Below are positions 19,260 through 27,896 of a stretch of DNA of 64,000 nucleotides, piece by piece. A model generated the notes under the pieces. The model was not told the origin of the DNA. It saw only the letters and a list, made by a program, of their open reading frames with translations, and searched no databases. Source of the stretch: Anaeromyxobacter terrae (GTDB lineage Bacteria; Myxococcota; Myxococcia; Myxococcales; Anaeromyxobacteraceae); contig NZ_JALCYY010000013.1 of NCBI RefSeq assembly GCF_022690685.1, forward strand, positions 49,353 through 113,352, given 5' to 3'. The first letter of the stretch is position 1. Each line of letters opens with the position of its first letter. The position numbers and the translations under genes are program-made.

Positions 19260-19450
19260 TTGACCTGCGACGCCGAAGCGCGCGCTCGCGCCGCGCCGCG
19301 GTGGCTCCTTGGCAGATCCCCTCGAAATGCGCGGCTTAGCGATCCTGCCCCACGGCTTCGTATTGCTCCGGCCGCCGTTCTCCAGAGTCGATGAAAACCC
19401 AGTAATGGACTCCGCTGTTTCGCTCAGCGGACGGGGAGTACCCGGCTCGG

Positions 19451-19732
19451 ATGCCGGAGCTCTCGCGGTCGGAGGTCCTCGCTTACGTCGCCGCGAACGT
19501 TCGCCGGCTGCGTACGCGGAGGTTCACTCAGCAGCAGCTCGAAGCCGCGACGGGACTGGACGTCCAGTACATCCGGAAGATCGAGGGCGGCCGGGTGAAC
19601 ATCACTGTGGATACGCTGCGCCGCCTCGCGAATGCGCTTGGCGTCGCGCCCGGAGCCCTGCTCAGGAAGGCGCGGCTCTCACCGGCTAAGCCGGGGCGCC
19701 CGCGGAAGCGTTCTGTGCGCCAGGCGCGGTAG
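19451..19732 (+). CDS. XRE/Cro-C1-type HTH regulator
   Basis: 93-aa protein with a full Cro/C1-type helix-turn-helix: FTQQQLEAATGLDVQYIRKIEGG followed by VTIDTLRRLANALGV-type helices (about residues 25-72). A basic tail (GRPRKRSVRQAR) follows and could add non-specific DNA contact. It begins with ATG and stands alone on the plus strand, divergent from the DUF2378-like gene. A 7-bp-arm inverted repeat about 190 bp upstream is a candidate target. It may regulate the adjacent defence genes or the transfer operon starting 950 bp downstream; neither is shown. Confidence 0.82.
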   Translation: MPELSRSEVLAYVAANVRRLRTRRFTQQQLEAATGLDVQYIRKIEGGRVNITVDTLRRLANALGVAPGALLRKARLSPAKPGRPRKRSVRQAR

Positions 19733-19972
19733 CGGCGGTCCGCACGTCAGCTCCGGGCGAGCTGCGCCGCACTTGTGTGCCGCGGCGGCTGCGGCTCGCG
19801 GCGCCCGGGCCCATGCGAGGCGACGAACCCTTGAGATCTCCGAGGCACCGGGGCCCTCGAGAGACCTCGTTTGCGCATGTAGGGAAGTGTATTGCAAGGT
19901 GCGATGCATCGATGCTAGGCTCCGCGCATCGCGTGGTGAGGCGACGGCGCCGTCACGCAGGAGGGGCGCAAG

Positions 19973-20146
19973 ATGCGGGCGATCATCGATGTGCTTCGGG
20001 CGGTTGGGCTGTGGTTCGCCACGGGTGGCGTCGGCGTCCGGCGGTTCGTCGTCACGCTGCCTCCCCTGGACGCGGACGTCACTCCGGAGCGCCGAGTCAC
20101 TCGCCGAGTTGTGAGGCCGGACCGCCGGGTCGCTGCCCGCGTCTAG
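19973..20146 (+). CDS. Small hypothetical protein, 57 aa
   Basis: A short frame from ATG 19973 to TAG 20146 with a strong Shine-Dalgarno, AGGAGGGG, 6-7 bases upstream. The product begins MRAIIDVLRAVGLWF, a short amphipathic or hydrophobic helix, and ends in an Arg-rich tail. No family is recognised. The ribosome-binding site is the main argument for it being real. Confidence 0.45.
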   Translation: MRAIIDVLRAVGLWFATGGVGVRRFVVTLPPLDADVTPERRVTRRVVRPDRRVAARV

Positions 20147-20681
20147 GCCGCAGCCATGCGCTCGCGGCTCGACGCTATCGTTACGGCATCCGGGCCGGTG
20201 ACGAGCGGCGCGATCAACCAAGCGCGCCACGCGTGCGACGAGGCCGGCTCTCTTGCCGCGCTCGCGGCCAAGCCAACTCCCGCCTAAGACGTTCGCGCTG
20301 CGACCAGCTCGAGCGCCGCTCGAGTGGTGACTGGCGACGCTCGCGCACCAGCGAGCTTCGAGCTCCATCCGAGGTGCCCCGGAGCGACGCAGCAAAAGAC
20401 CGGTGTTCCGATCTGGCACAGCGACGGACCCGCTCGACGCGCGCCGTGGAGGCCCCGCCGTCGTAGACGTCAAGCCGACGGTTATCGGCGCCCCGTGCTA
20501 GAGTTTTTAGCCACTTACGTGGCATTCACCGGATCGCTATGGAACCACGACTGCGTTTCGTGCGAACCGCGGCTTCGACTCACCTTGCCGCACGTCTGGA
20601 TGGCACCAGAGTGCATTCCGGCGCATCGATGCGCAGGGTGGATCTTAACTGTCTCTAGATTAACCGTCAGAAGGATGCTAA
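20147..20681. other. Leader region before the T4SS operon; no firm gene
   Basis: A 535-bp stretch. A 43-codon frame (ATG 20156 to TAA 20287) is possible but has no good ribosome-binding site. From about 20490 the sequence becomes AT-richer (GAGTTTTTAGCC, GATCTTAACTGTCTCTAGATTAACC), which should be the promoter of the transfer operon. GGATGCTA at 20673-20680, directly before the first start codon, recurs near other promoters of the element. Confidence 0.4.
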
Positions 20682-21101
20682 ATGCCTGCTAAGAACAAGA
20701 GCGCAGAGGGGCGCCACACAGGGGAGACCACGCCGCGCACGGGAGAGAAGGCCGTGCTGAGCGTTCGGATGCCGATGGAGCTCGCGAACTTCATCCAGGA
20801 GGAGGCACGCGCGCGCGCGCTGGCCGCCGGTGTGTCCGAGAAGGACCTGCCGGAGCCCGGAGAGAGGGCGCTCAACCTGACGCGGATGGTGAACACCATC
20901 CTCGATGCGTTCCGCACCTACTTCAGCCTGCCGGCGATCCTCGTGGAGCGGCTCGAGGCCGACCGCAAGGCGCTGAAGCTGGGTCGCCTCGATTACCTGC
21001 AGCACATCGTCTACATGCGCAGCGAAGCGGTCATGAGGAACGGGCCGGGGTTCGACAAGAGCGGCGCGCCCGCCCCGAAGTCGGGCGGCGGTCGAACCTA
21101 G
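20682..21101 (+). CDS. Small DNA-binding-like protein, first gene of the T4SS operon
   Basis: 139-aa basic protein. The segment KAVLSVRMPMELANFIQEEARARA near residues 25-50 looks like a ribbon-helix-helix strand and helix, a fold used by relaxosome accessory and autoregulatory proteins of conjugative elements. It is followed by helical sequence (LTRMVNTILDAFRTYFSLP). It begins 1 bp after the GGATGCTA promoter-proximal motif with AAGGA as ribosome-binding site, and precedes the transfer genes in the same direction. I infer a regulator or relaxosome component; no family is certain. Confidence 0.6.
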   Translation: MPAKNKSAEGRHTGETTPRTGEKAVLSVRMPMELANFIQEEARARALAAGVSEKDLPEPGERALNLTRMVNTILDAFRTYFSLPAILVERLEADRKALKLGRLDYLQHIVYMRSEAVMRNGPGFDKSGAPAPKSGGGRT

Positions 21102-21188
21102 GGGCTCGGAGGGGGCAACCTGAGGAAGCAGAGGCGCACATGGCCTGAGCTCACGGTTCGAGAGCGGCTCCGCCTCCTGCCTCTCTCC

Positions 21189-21569
21189 GTGCGCGTCTTC
21201 CTCGTAGTTCTCCTCGTCGCTGTCGCGTATCCCGGATTCGCGGCCCTCTACTCGGCGCTTCACGGCGCCCAGTCGGGCGGCGCGCTGGCGTGGTCCTCCC
21301 GTCACTTTTCGCTCGTCTGGGCCGGCGCGGCCGTGGTCGTGATCGCTGCGCTGCTCGTCTTCGAGCCGCCACGCAGCCCCTCGGCGCGATCGTACCTCGC
21401 CCAGCTGCGCGATCGTTTCCGCACGGTTCAGGACGACTTCGAGCGCGCCGTCGCGGCTGCGCTCCGCGACGGGAACGACAGCCAGCCTGACGCGGCAGGT
21501 CCCGAACAGCCGGGTCCCGCACCAGAGCGACTCGACGGCCTCGGGGCCGCCGACAACACGAGGAGGTAG
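21189..21569 (+). CDS. Two-TM membrane protein of the T4SS operon
   Basis: 126 aa from GTG 21189, with two hydrophobic helices (about residues 2-20 and 36-56) and an acidic, Pro-rich C-terminal tail. The frame is open upstream to a CTG at 21120 that sits 6 bases after GGAGGG. Codons between encode a plausible basic leader (RKQRRTWPELTVRERLRLL), so the true start may be this rare CTG. It lies 5 bp upstream of the VirB2-like pilin gene. Function unknown; its position suggests a pilus or inner-membrane accessory. Confidence 0.6.
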   Translation: MRVFLVVLLVAVAYPGFAALYSALHGAQSGGALAWSSRHFSLVWAGAAVVVIAALLVFEPPRSPSARSYLAQLRDRFRTVQDDFERAVAAALRDGNDSQPDAAGPEQPGPAPERLDGLGAADNTRR

Positions 21570-21574
21570 GTCCC

Positions 21575-21895
21575 ATGCGGAAGAACGTCCGTCTCTCTGC
21601 TCGTCTCCAGCTTTCGGTCGCGCGTGCCGCCGTCGGCCCGCTAGCCGCCGCCGCCGTGTTCGCCCTCGTCGCGCCCGCGGTCGCGCTCGCGTACCCCGGT
21701 CAGACGCTGCTCGAGTACGGCCGGAACTTCATCATCGCGCCCCTCGGCCTCTTCGCCATCGTGGTCGGTGTCGGCGGGGCGATGTTCAAGCCCGACCTGG
21801 TGAAGGGCGCGATCTGGACTGCGGTCATCTGCGCCTTTCTGTTCGCGATCATCAGTGGCGCGCCCGCGATCATGAGCGCGCTCCAGAACAGCTAG
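21575..21895 (+). CDS. virB2: VirB2/TrbC-like pilin
   Basis: 106-aa protein with a long basic N-terminus and a cleavable hydrophobic signal ending near AVALAYPGQ. Two TM helices follow (FIIAPLGLFAIVVGVGGAMF and AIWTAVICAFLFAIISGAPAI). The two-helix mature product of about 65 residues is typical of VirB2/TrbC pilins. AGGAGG lies 8 bases before the ATG. It is followed by VirB3- and VirB4-like genes, the canonical order, which supports the assignment more than sequence alone. Confidence 0.78.
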   Translation: MRKNVRLSARLQLSVARAAVGPLAAAAVFALVAPAVALAYPGQTLLEYGRNFIIAPLGLFAIVVGVGGAMFKPDLVKGAIWTAVICAFLFAIISGAPAIMSALQNS

Positions 21896-21908
21896 CCCGC
21901 GGCGGCTC

Positions 21909-22286
21909 GTGCGCGCGCCGGTGTACAGGAGCCTCGAGGCGAAGAACACCGTTCTTGGCCTCGCGTTCCCCACGGAGTTCACGGTCGTGCTCTCCGCGTG
22001 GTGGGCCGGGATGATCTCCGCCGGCGCCTTCATCGGCAGCGGCATCGCCGTCGCCGCATACGTGCTCATCCGGGTCGCCAACTATGGACGGGCGGAGGGG
22101 TTCGTGCAGCACTTCCTCCAGTTCAAGGTGCGCCGAGTCGTGAGCCGCGGCCGCCTCAGCGCGGCGGCGCGCGTCGGCGCCGGCCGGGCGGCGGCGTTTC
22201 CACACGGCGAATACGCCTACGAGGGCCAGGACCTCGCCGAGCGTCTGTTCGACATCGTGCGCTCGCGCACCGGAGGTAGGACGTGA
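21909..22286 (+). CDS. virB3: VirB3/TrbD-like inner-membrane protein
   Basis: 125 aa from GTG 21909. The N-terminus APVYRSLEAKNTVLGLAFP, the hydrophobic stretch (about residues 22-57) and the position directly before the ATPase fit VirB3/TrbD. The C-terminal ~60 residues are longer than in classical VirB3 and rich in Arg and Ala. The stop overlaps the GTG start of virB4 (GTGA at 22283-22286), showing translational coupling, common for VirB3-VirB4 pairs. Confidence 0.7.
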   Translation: MRAPVYRSLEAKNTVLGLAFPTEFTVVLSAWWAGMISAGAFIGSGIAVAAYVLIRVANYGRAEGFVQHFLQFKVRRVVSRGRLSAAARVGAGRAAAFPHGEYAYEGQDLAERLFDIVRSRTGGRT

Positions 22287-24877
22287 TCCGGGAGACGCCG
22301 CTTGCCGATCTCATTCCGCTGTGGAGGACCCTGCGGGAAGAGGGGGTGACGGCGCTCGTCACTCCCGCGCTCGACTACGTCGGTGCCCTGGAGCTTGGCA
22401 CGCTCGACGTGCGGTTCAGCGCCAGCGAGCAGGCCTCCAACATCGGCGAGGGCCTGCGGAGCCTCATCGGTTCGCTCGAAGACGAGACGACCCTGCACTT
22501 CGTCTACCAGGTCGACACGAACATCGAGCACGTCATTCGCGAGTACGAAGCGACTTGCCGAGCGGAGGAGCCGGCGCTCCGCGCGTACGTCGCTGGCCGC
22601 GCGCGGTGGCTGCGCGCGCAGCGGGTACGGCACACGCGCGTGTACCTATTCTTCTCGGAGGCCTCGCCGGCCGGTGGCGGACTCGCGCGCGGTCAGCTCG
22701 GGTTGCAGCTCCTCTACACCCGGTCGCCCGCGAAGCTCTCGGAGCCTCAGCACAGGGCGCGCGTGAAGAGGCTCGGCCAGCTTCGTGACCGTCTCACCGG
22801 ACGCCTCGGGCAGCTCGGCATCTCCAGCCGCGAGCTCGACCTCGCCGACGTGCGGCGCGTCCATTTCGAGCTCCTCAACCCTGGCCGAGCCCGGGTTGGC
22901 GCCGCTCCGCCGAACGTCACACTCCGCGAGCAGACGTGGAGCCCCGAGTCGGTCCGGCGTCATGGAAACCACCTCCTCGAGCTGACGGAAGCGGAGCAGC
23001 TCTGTTTCGAGGACGTCGAGGACGGGCGCGGAGCGTTCCGGCACGGCTCGGTCGTCCGGCGCGTGTGCACGCTCAAGGTGCTCCCCGAGGCGGGCACGAA
23101 CTACTGCTCCGCGGATCCGCTCCTGCGACTCGCGACCCGCGACTCGGGGACCGAGCGGGCGCCGTTCCCGTACACGCTCGCGGTCACGGTCCACGTGAAG
23201 CACCAGGGGAAGACGCGGTTCGCGCTCGACCGATCGCACAGCCTCGTGAAGCACATCAAGAACGCGCTCCCCTTCCTGCAGAACGAGAGCGTCGATCAGG
23301 ACGAGGCGGAGCGCGCGAAGCGCGAGAGCATCCGAGGGCTCTTCGAGGAGCTGAACAACCTCAGCTCCAAGATCGTGGCGCTCTCCGTGAGCCTTCTCCT
23401 CGAAGGCAAGTCGCTCGAGGAGGTGGACGCGCAGGCGGAGGCCGCCCGCGTAGCGTTCTCGCAGTGCGGCAACTCCGAGATGCTGGTCGAGGAAGTCACC
23501 CAGATCCCGGCCTTCCTCTCGATGCTGCCCGGAGCGGGTCCCTACCAGCTCCGCAAGAAGGGCTGCACGAGCCGGAATGCGGCGGACTTCCTTCCAGTGT
23601 TCGCCGCCTGGAACGGCACCGCGAAGGCGGCGTCCGTCCTGCTTACGCCGGGAGGGGATTTCTTCCGCCTGCACCTCGCGGACAAGCGGCTCTCGACCGC
23701 GCACCACGGCCTTGTCGTGGCGGACACGGGCAGCGGCAAGTCGTTCGCGTTCGGGAACCTCGTCCTCGACGCGCTCGCGGCGGGAGACGAGGCGATCCTC
23801 ATCGACAACGGCAACTCCTGGGAGCCCCTCACGGCGCTCCTCGGCGGGATCCACATCCCCGTCGACATCAAGACGTCCGTGAGCCCGTTCGTCGAGTACG
23901 CGGCGATGCTCGACCGCGAGACCGGCGAGTTCTCGAACGAGGAGCTCCAGGACGTCGTCACGTTCCTGCAGGTGTGCGCGACCGAACCCGGCCAACCCGG
24001 CTTCGACAAGGTGACGTTCGATGCCGTCGCGCGCGCGGTGCGCTGGTCGTACGAGACGCACTTCCGGGATCGCCCAGCTGAACGACCGCTCCTCGGCCAC
24101 TTTCGCGACGCGCTGAGGCACTACCCCTGGGAGAATGCCGACGATCGCGCAATCGCCGAGCGCGTCCACCGGAAGCTCGGCCCATTCGCGGACGGCATGT
24201 ATGCGGACTTCGTGAACCGCCCGTCGAGCCTGCGGTTCGACGCGAAGCTCCTCACGTTCGACCTCCAGCGCGTCTCGCAGGACCCAGTCCTGAAGCAGCT
24301 CGCGATGGCCTGCATCATCCAGGCGGTGACGAATCGCGCGTCCAGCCGCCGTGCGCACACGATCGTCGCGGTGGACGAAGGGCACGAGCATCTGGGGCAG
24401 GACGACGTCGGCGAGCGCTTCCTCGCGGGCTGTTACCGCAAAATGCGCAAGTACGACGTCTCGATGTGGATGATCAGCCAGGCGCTCCGGGACTTCGTGA
24501 ATGCGAAGGCCGGCCCCGCGATCATCGCGAACAGCGCCCTCAAGATCTTCCTCTGGCACAACCGCGGCCACGAGGAGGTCGCGAGCTACTTCGGCCTCTC
24601 GCCGGGCGCGCTGGAGGCGTTCCGGCGCCTCGAGCGCAAGCCGGGCCACTACTCGGACTTCCTGCTCATGTACGGAAAGGAGGTCACGACCGTTCGGCTC
24701 GCGCCCCACCCGCTCGCGTACTGGATCCTCACGACGGACCCGCAAGACAAGGAGCTGCTCGCGCGGGCCCAGAAGAAAAACCCGATGCTCGACCGGTTGC
24801 GGCTGCTCGAGGAGCTCGCCGCGATCTACCCGCACGGCGTCGTCGGACAGGGAGTGCGGTCCCGTTCAGCTGCATGA
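22283..24877 (+). CDS. virB4: VirB4/TrbE-like conjugation ATPase
   Basis: 864-aa cytoplasmic/inner-membrane ATPase that energises pilus assembly and substrate transfer. Walker A VADTGSGKSFAFG lies near residue 480 and Walker B TIVAVDEGHEHL near 695. Length and the long N-terminal region match VirB4 (about 800-860 aa). FLPVFAAWNG just before the P-loop region and the late motif WMISQALRDF are usual VirB4 features. It starts in overlap with virB3 and is followed 21 bp later by the VirB5/TrbJ-like gene. No VirB11 ATPase is present in the window. Confidence 0.92.
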   Translation: MIRETPLADLIPLWRTLREEGVTALVTPALDYVGALELGTLDVRFSASEQASNIGEGLRSLIGSLEDETTLHFVYQVDTNIEHVIREYEATCRAEEPALRAYVAGRARWLRAQRVRHTRVYLFFSEASPAGGGLARGQLGLQLLYTRSPAKLSEPQHRARVKRLGQLRDRLTGRLGQLGISSRELDLADVRRVHFELLNPGRARVGAAPPNVTLREQTWSPESVRRHGNHLLELTEAEQLCFEDVEDGRGAFRHGSVVRRVCTLKVLPEAGTNYCSADPLLRLATRDSGTERAPFPYTLAVTVHVKHQGKTRFALDRSHSLVKHIKNALPFLQNESVDQDEAERAKRESIRGLFEELNNLSSKIVALSVSLLLEGKSLEEVDAQAEAARVAFSQCGNSEMLVEEVTQIPAFLSMLPGAGPYQLRKKGCTSRNAADFLPVFAAWNGTAKAASVLLTPGGDFFRLHLADKRLSTAHHGLVVADTGSGKSFAFGNLVLDALAAGDEAILIDNGNSWEPLTALLGGIHIPVDIKTSVSPFVEYAAMLDRETGEFSNEELQDVVTFLQVCATEPGQPGFDKVTFDAVARAVRWSYETHFRDRPAERPLLGHFRDALRHYPWENADDRAIAERVHRKLGPFADGMYADFVNRPSSLRFDAKLLTFDLQRVSQDPVLKQLAMACIIQAVTNRASSRRAHTIVAVDEGHEHLGQDDVGERFLAGCYRKMRKYDVSMWMISQALRDFVNAKAGPAIIANSALKIFLWHNRGHEEVASYFGLSPGALEAFRRLERKPGHYSDFLLMYGKEVTTVRLAPHPLAYWILTTDPQDKELLARAQKKNPMLDRLRLLEELAAIYPHGVVGQGVRSRSAA

Positions 24878-24898
24878 GTGTTGGAGAAGGAGGGCTCC

Positions 24899-25873
24899 AT
24901 GTTGCGCAGACTGCCGCGCGTCGTTCTCGTCGCCATCCTGTGCGTCGCGCTCTCGCTCGGGGTCGGGATCCAGGCGGCCTACGCGGACCTGTTCGGTGCT
25001 GACGTCCCGATCCTGACGAATATCCTCACAACCTCGCTCCAGCAGCTCGACACCGCCACCAAAACGTTCGAGACGCTCGGCAAGGCGTACCAGGAGACGA
25101 AGCGCCTCGCCAGCTACGCAGCCGACGCGCGGGAAGCGTACGAGGAGATCCGGGCCTTCAGCGGCGAACGCCTTGCGAACAGCGGGCTGAACGCTCTCCA
25201 TCGCGCGTACCCGGAGATCTCCTTCTTCCAGGGTGAAGCCCAGTACGGCTACCGGAGTTGGGGACAGGGCTACGGCGGGTTCTCGCCCGAGCTGCAGCGG
25301 TGCCTCCAGGACATCACCAGGGATGCCGTGCGAGGCGCGGGCGGCACGAGCGCCTCGTGCGACCAATGGCGGCGGACGGTCACGGCGCAGAAGCTAGATC
25401 AGGATCTTCGGCGCACGTTCGGGGATCTGCCACAGGGGCGCCCAGACCTCGACCTGGTGCGCGCAGAGGACATCGCGCGGGAGCAGCGGTACCAGGCCGA
25501 GATGGTCAAGAAGGCGGCGGTCGAGACGCAGGTGTACGACCCCGAGAACGGGATGCTCCAGAAGTGCCTGACCGCGCGCGACCCCGTCGTGTGCCAGACG
25601 CTCGCGGCGCAGGCGCAGATCCAGGCGTTCGAACAGCAAGCGGAGACGAATCGAAAACTCGAGGAGCTCATCCACCAGCAGACCATCGCGAACGAGCTGA
25701 AAATCGCGGAAGCGAAGCGCTTCGAGGACGAGGAGAGCGCGCGGCGCGCGTCGCTCGTCGACGGGCTGCGCGCGTTCGGCTGGAAGGGCGAGGCGCGGCA
25801 GACAAACGGCAACGCGCAGCCACCTGCCGCGTCGCCGTCGCCAGCGCCAGTGCCGGGGGGGAGCCCACGATGA
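24899..25873 (+). CDS. VirB5/TrbJ-like secreted protein
   Basis: 324 aa from the ATG at 24899, chosen over the upstream GTG at 24878 because GGAGAAGGAGGG precedes it. A signal peptide (LVAILCVALSLGVGIQAAYA) is followed by a helical mature protein with TTSLQQLDTATKTFETLGKAYQE, typical of TrbJ/VirB5 minor pilins. The Cys residues in the second half could form disulphides in the periplasm. The stop overlaps the next start (ATGA, 25870-25873). VirB5/TrbJ identity rests on topology, helical content and position between VirB4 and VirB6. Confidence 0.65.
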   Translation: MLRRLPRVVLVAILCVALSLGVGIQAAYADLFGADVPILTNILTTSLQQLDTATKTFETLGKAYQETKRLASYAADAREAYEEIRAFSGERLANSGLNALHRAYPEISFFQGEAQYGYRSWGQGYGGFSPELQRCLQDITRDAVRGAGGTSASCDQWRRTVTAQKLDQDLRRTFGDLPQGRPDLDLVRAEDIAREQRYQAEMVKKAAVETQVYDPENGMLQKCLTARDPVVCQTLAAQAQIQAFEQQAETNRKLEELIHQQTIANELKIAEAKRFEDEESARRASLVDGLRAFGWKGEARQTNGNAQPPAASPSPAPVPGGSPR

Positions 25874-27120
25874 CGCCGCGGGCGACGCAGCTTTTCGTCT
25901 CGACCGTGCTTCTCGCGCTGCTCGCCGCGGCGCCGGGCGCAGCCGCGGCCCAGAAGAACCCGCCGGCTACGCCGTGGGCCAATCAGGGGTGGGATTCGCA
26001 GGCGAGCCGCGAGGGTCTCCTCGGTGGCTTCCACTGGAACTTCGAATCAACCGACCCGAAGCAGGCGGCGATGCGTGACCTCATCGCGAAGGTTCGGCGC
26101 ATCGCGTGGGAGTTCTTCCCGCTCGCCCTCATCCTCGGCCTGCTCATCGAGGCGTTCGGGCGAGCACCGGGGCAGGGACGCGACCTCTCCGTCGTGATCT
26201 GGCGCGCCGTGTTGGTGATGTTCCTGCTCGTCTTCTACGTCCCGATCTTCAACGGCCTCATCGTCAACGTGTTCGACCCGCTCGCGGACAAGGTCACGCC
26301 CGTGAGCGGCATGGGCGAGTTCCTCGACCGCGCCGCCAAGGCCGCTCAGGGCATGCCGACGAGCACGGACCCGAGTACCACACTCCCCCAGCCGCCGGGC
26401 GCGAGCGGCGGAGGCGTCGTGAGCGGCCTCACCTCCAAGGTCGGCGGCTTCTTCTACGACAGCCTCGTCGCTTTCCTCCTCCTCGTCGCCGAAGGGCTCG
26501 TCATCGTCATGGTGAAGCTGGGGAAGGTCCTGGCCGCCCTCCTCTTCTGCATCGGGCCGCTCGCTCTCGTCGCCGCGATCCCGCGTCCTTCGTCGACCGG
26601 GACGAAGTGGTTCGGCCACTTCGTCACCGTGCTGTCGTGGCCGATCTTCACGGGCCTGCTCCTCAGCATCATGGTCGCGATGGGGAGCGAGGGCGCCGAA
26701 ACCGCCGGCTACATCGCGGCGGTCATCGCGTCGCTGCTCATGGGCGCGATCGCTCTCTCGACCCCGAGGCTCGCCGCTCAAGTTGTGGGCGGCACGCTCG
26801 AGAACCTCATGTCTAGCGGCTTGCGGTCCGTGAAGGATGTTCACAAGGACGCGGTGGGCGGTGCGAAGCACACCGGGTCCGTGGTGGCGCACACCGTCGG
26901 TGCAGCAGGAGTGGCGGCGGGCGTCGCCGGCAGTGCGGCGGGAGCGGCAGCGAAAGCAGCAAACGCGACGGCGACGTTCGGAATGCCCCAGGGACTCGAT
27001 CCCGAGACCCTTGCCGGCGCGATGCGGGCCACCGGAACCGTCGCGTCAAATCCTCCGGGTGGCGGCTCCTCCGGCGCGACGCAGTCGCGGAACGCCCCCG
27101 GCGGCGGACGCGGCAGCTGA
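25870..27120 (+). CDS. virB6: VirB6/TrbL-like polytopic membrane protein
   Basis: 416 aa from ATG 25870, overlapping the previous stop by four bases. A signal-like N-terminus is followed by about five to six TM segments, for example FFPLALILGLLIEAF, AVLVMFLLVFYVPIF, VAFLLLVAEGLVIVM, LAALLFCIGPLALVAAI and IFTGLLLSIMVAM. The C-terminal ~100 residues are soluble, Ala/Gly-rich and low complexity. This is the topology of VirB6/TrbL, the inner-membrane channel component. A 41-bp gap to the next gene holds GGGGGAAAGGAG as ribosome-binding site. Confidence 0.78.
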   Translation: MTPRATQLFVSTVLLALLAAAPGAAAAQKNPPATPWANQGWDSQASREGLLGGFHWNFESTDPKQAAMRDLIAKVRRIAWEFFPLALILGLLIEAFGRAPGQGRDLSVVIWRAVLVMFLLVFYVPIFNGLIVNVFDPLADKVTPVSGMGEFLDRAAKAAQGMPTSTDPSTTLPQPPGASGGGVVSGLTSKVGGFFYDSLVAFLLLVAEGLVIVMVKLGKVLAALLFCIGPLALVAAIPRPSSTGTKWFGHFVTVLSWPIFTGLLLSIMVAMGSEGAETAGYIAAVIASLLMGAIALSTPRLAAQVVGGTLENLMSSGLRSVKDVHKDAVGGAKHTGSVVAHTVGAAGVAAGVAGSAAGAAAKAANATATFGMPQGLDPETLAGAMRATGTVASNPPGGGSSGATQSRNAPGGGRGS

Positions 27121-27161
27121 TCCGGACCACTCGTCCCTCCACGGGGGAAAGGAGCACCAAG

Positions 27162-27896
27162 ATGGCTACCTCACTGCCCACAGTCCGAACCGAATCCGCG
27201 GATCCCCGGCCGCCCGGCGCGCCGGGCGCGGTCTGGGACGCGTTCGCGCGCCAGGCTGCTTGGAAGAACTGGGCGCTCATCCTCCTATTCGGCCTCCTCC
27301 TGCTCTCGATCCTCGCGAACGTCCGTCTCGCGGCGCGTCCCCCGGAGTTCGTCGTGGTCGAGAACCCCGGCGGGAAATCGACTCTCGTGCAGCGGGGCGT
27401 GGCGACGGACGCGCTCCTCAAGTTTCTTGCGGACAAGACGAAGCCGCCGGAGATCGCAGTCGTCCGCTTCACGCGCGATTTCGTCCAGCTCGCGTTCGGG
27501 ATCAACTCGTCCACCATCGACGCCAACTGGCCTCAGGCGCTGTTGATGATGACGGAGCCGATGCGAGAGCGGGTGAACAAGCAGACCGAGTCCGCGAAGC
27601 TCCTCGATACGTATCGCGCCGCACAGGTACGGAGCGATCTCTCCATCGAGGACATCATCCTCATCGAGCAGACCCCCACGCTCCTGCACGTGAAGACCAC
27701 CTTGAGCCGCCGGAAGGGACCGCTCCTCGGGGGCGGTCCCTTCACGGTCGATCGGCTCGCGGTCGACCTGGTCGAGGCGGTCGTGCCCGTGTCTCCCGAG
27801 CATCCCGACGGCCTCGCTATCGCGGAGTGGCAGATCCAGGAGCTGCCCGCAACCCCCCCCGCGATGGCGAAGACGGAGGCCGGCAATGCTCCGTAG
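27162..27896 (+). CDS. virB8: VirB8-like inner-membrane protein
   Basis: 244-aa bitopic protein: a short cytoplasmic N-terminus, one TM helix (about residues 36-54, WALILLFGLLLLSILANV), then a ~190-residue periplasmic domain. The domain size and its place between VirB6 and VirB9/VirB10 fit VirB8/TrbF/TraE, an NTF2-like nucleator of the core complex. The last eleven bases overlap the start of the next gene. Sequence alone would not decide between VirB8 and TraE-type; topology and gene order do most of the work. Confidence 0.68.
   Translation: MATSLPTVRTESADPRPPGAPGAVWDAFARQAAWKNWALILLFGLLLLSILANVRLAARPPEFVVVENPGGKSTLVQRGVATDALLKFLADKTKPPEIAVVRFTRDFVQLAFGINSSTIDANWPQALLMMTEPMRERVNKQTESAKLLDTYRAAQVRSDLSIEDIILIEQTPTLLHVKTTLSRRKGPLLGGGPFTVDRLAVDLVEAVVPVSPEHPDGLAIAEWQIQELPATPPAMAKTEAGNAP

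Noticed and set aside
22646..24835. 729-codon minus-strand frame
   Set aside because: Antisense to virB4, whose Walker motifs establish the coding strand.
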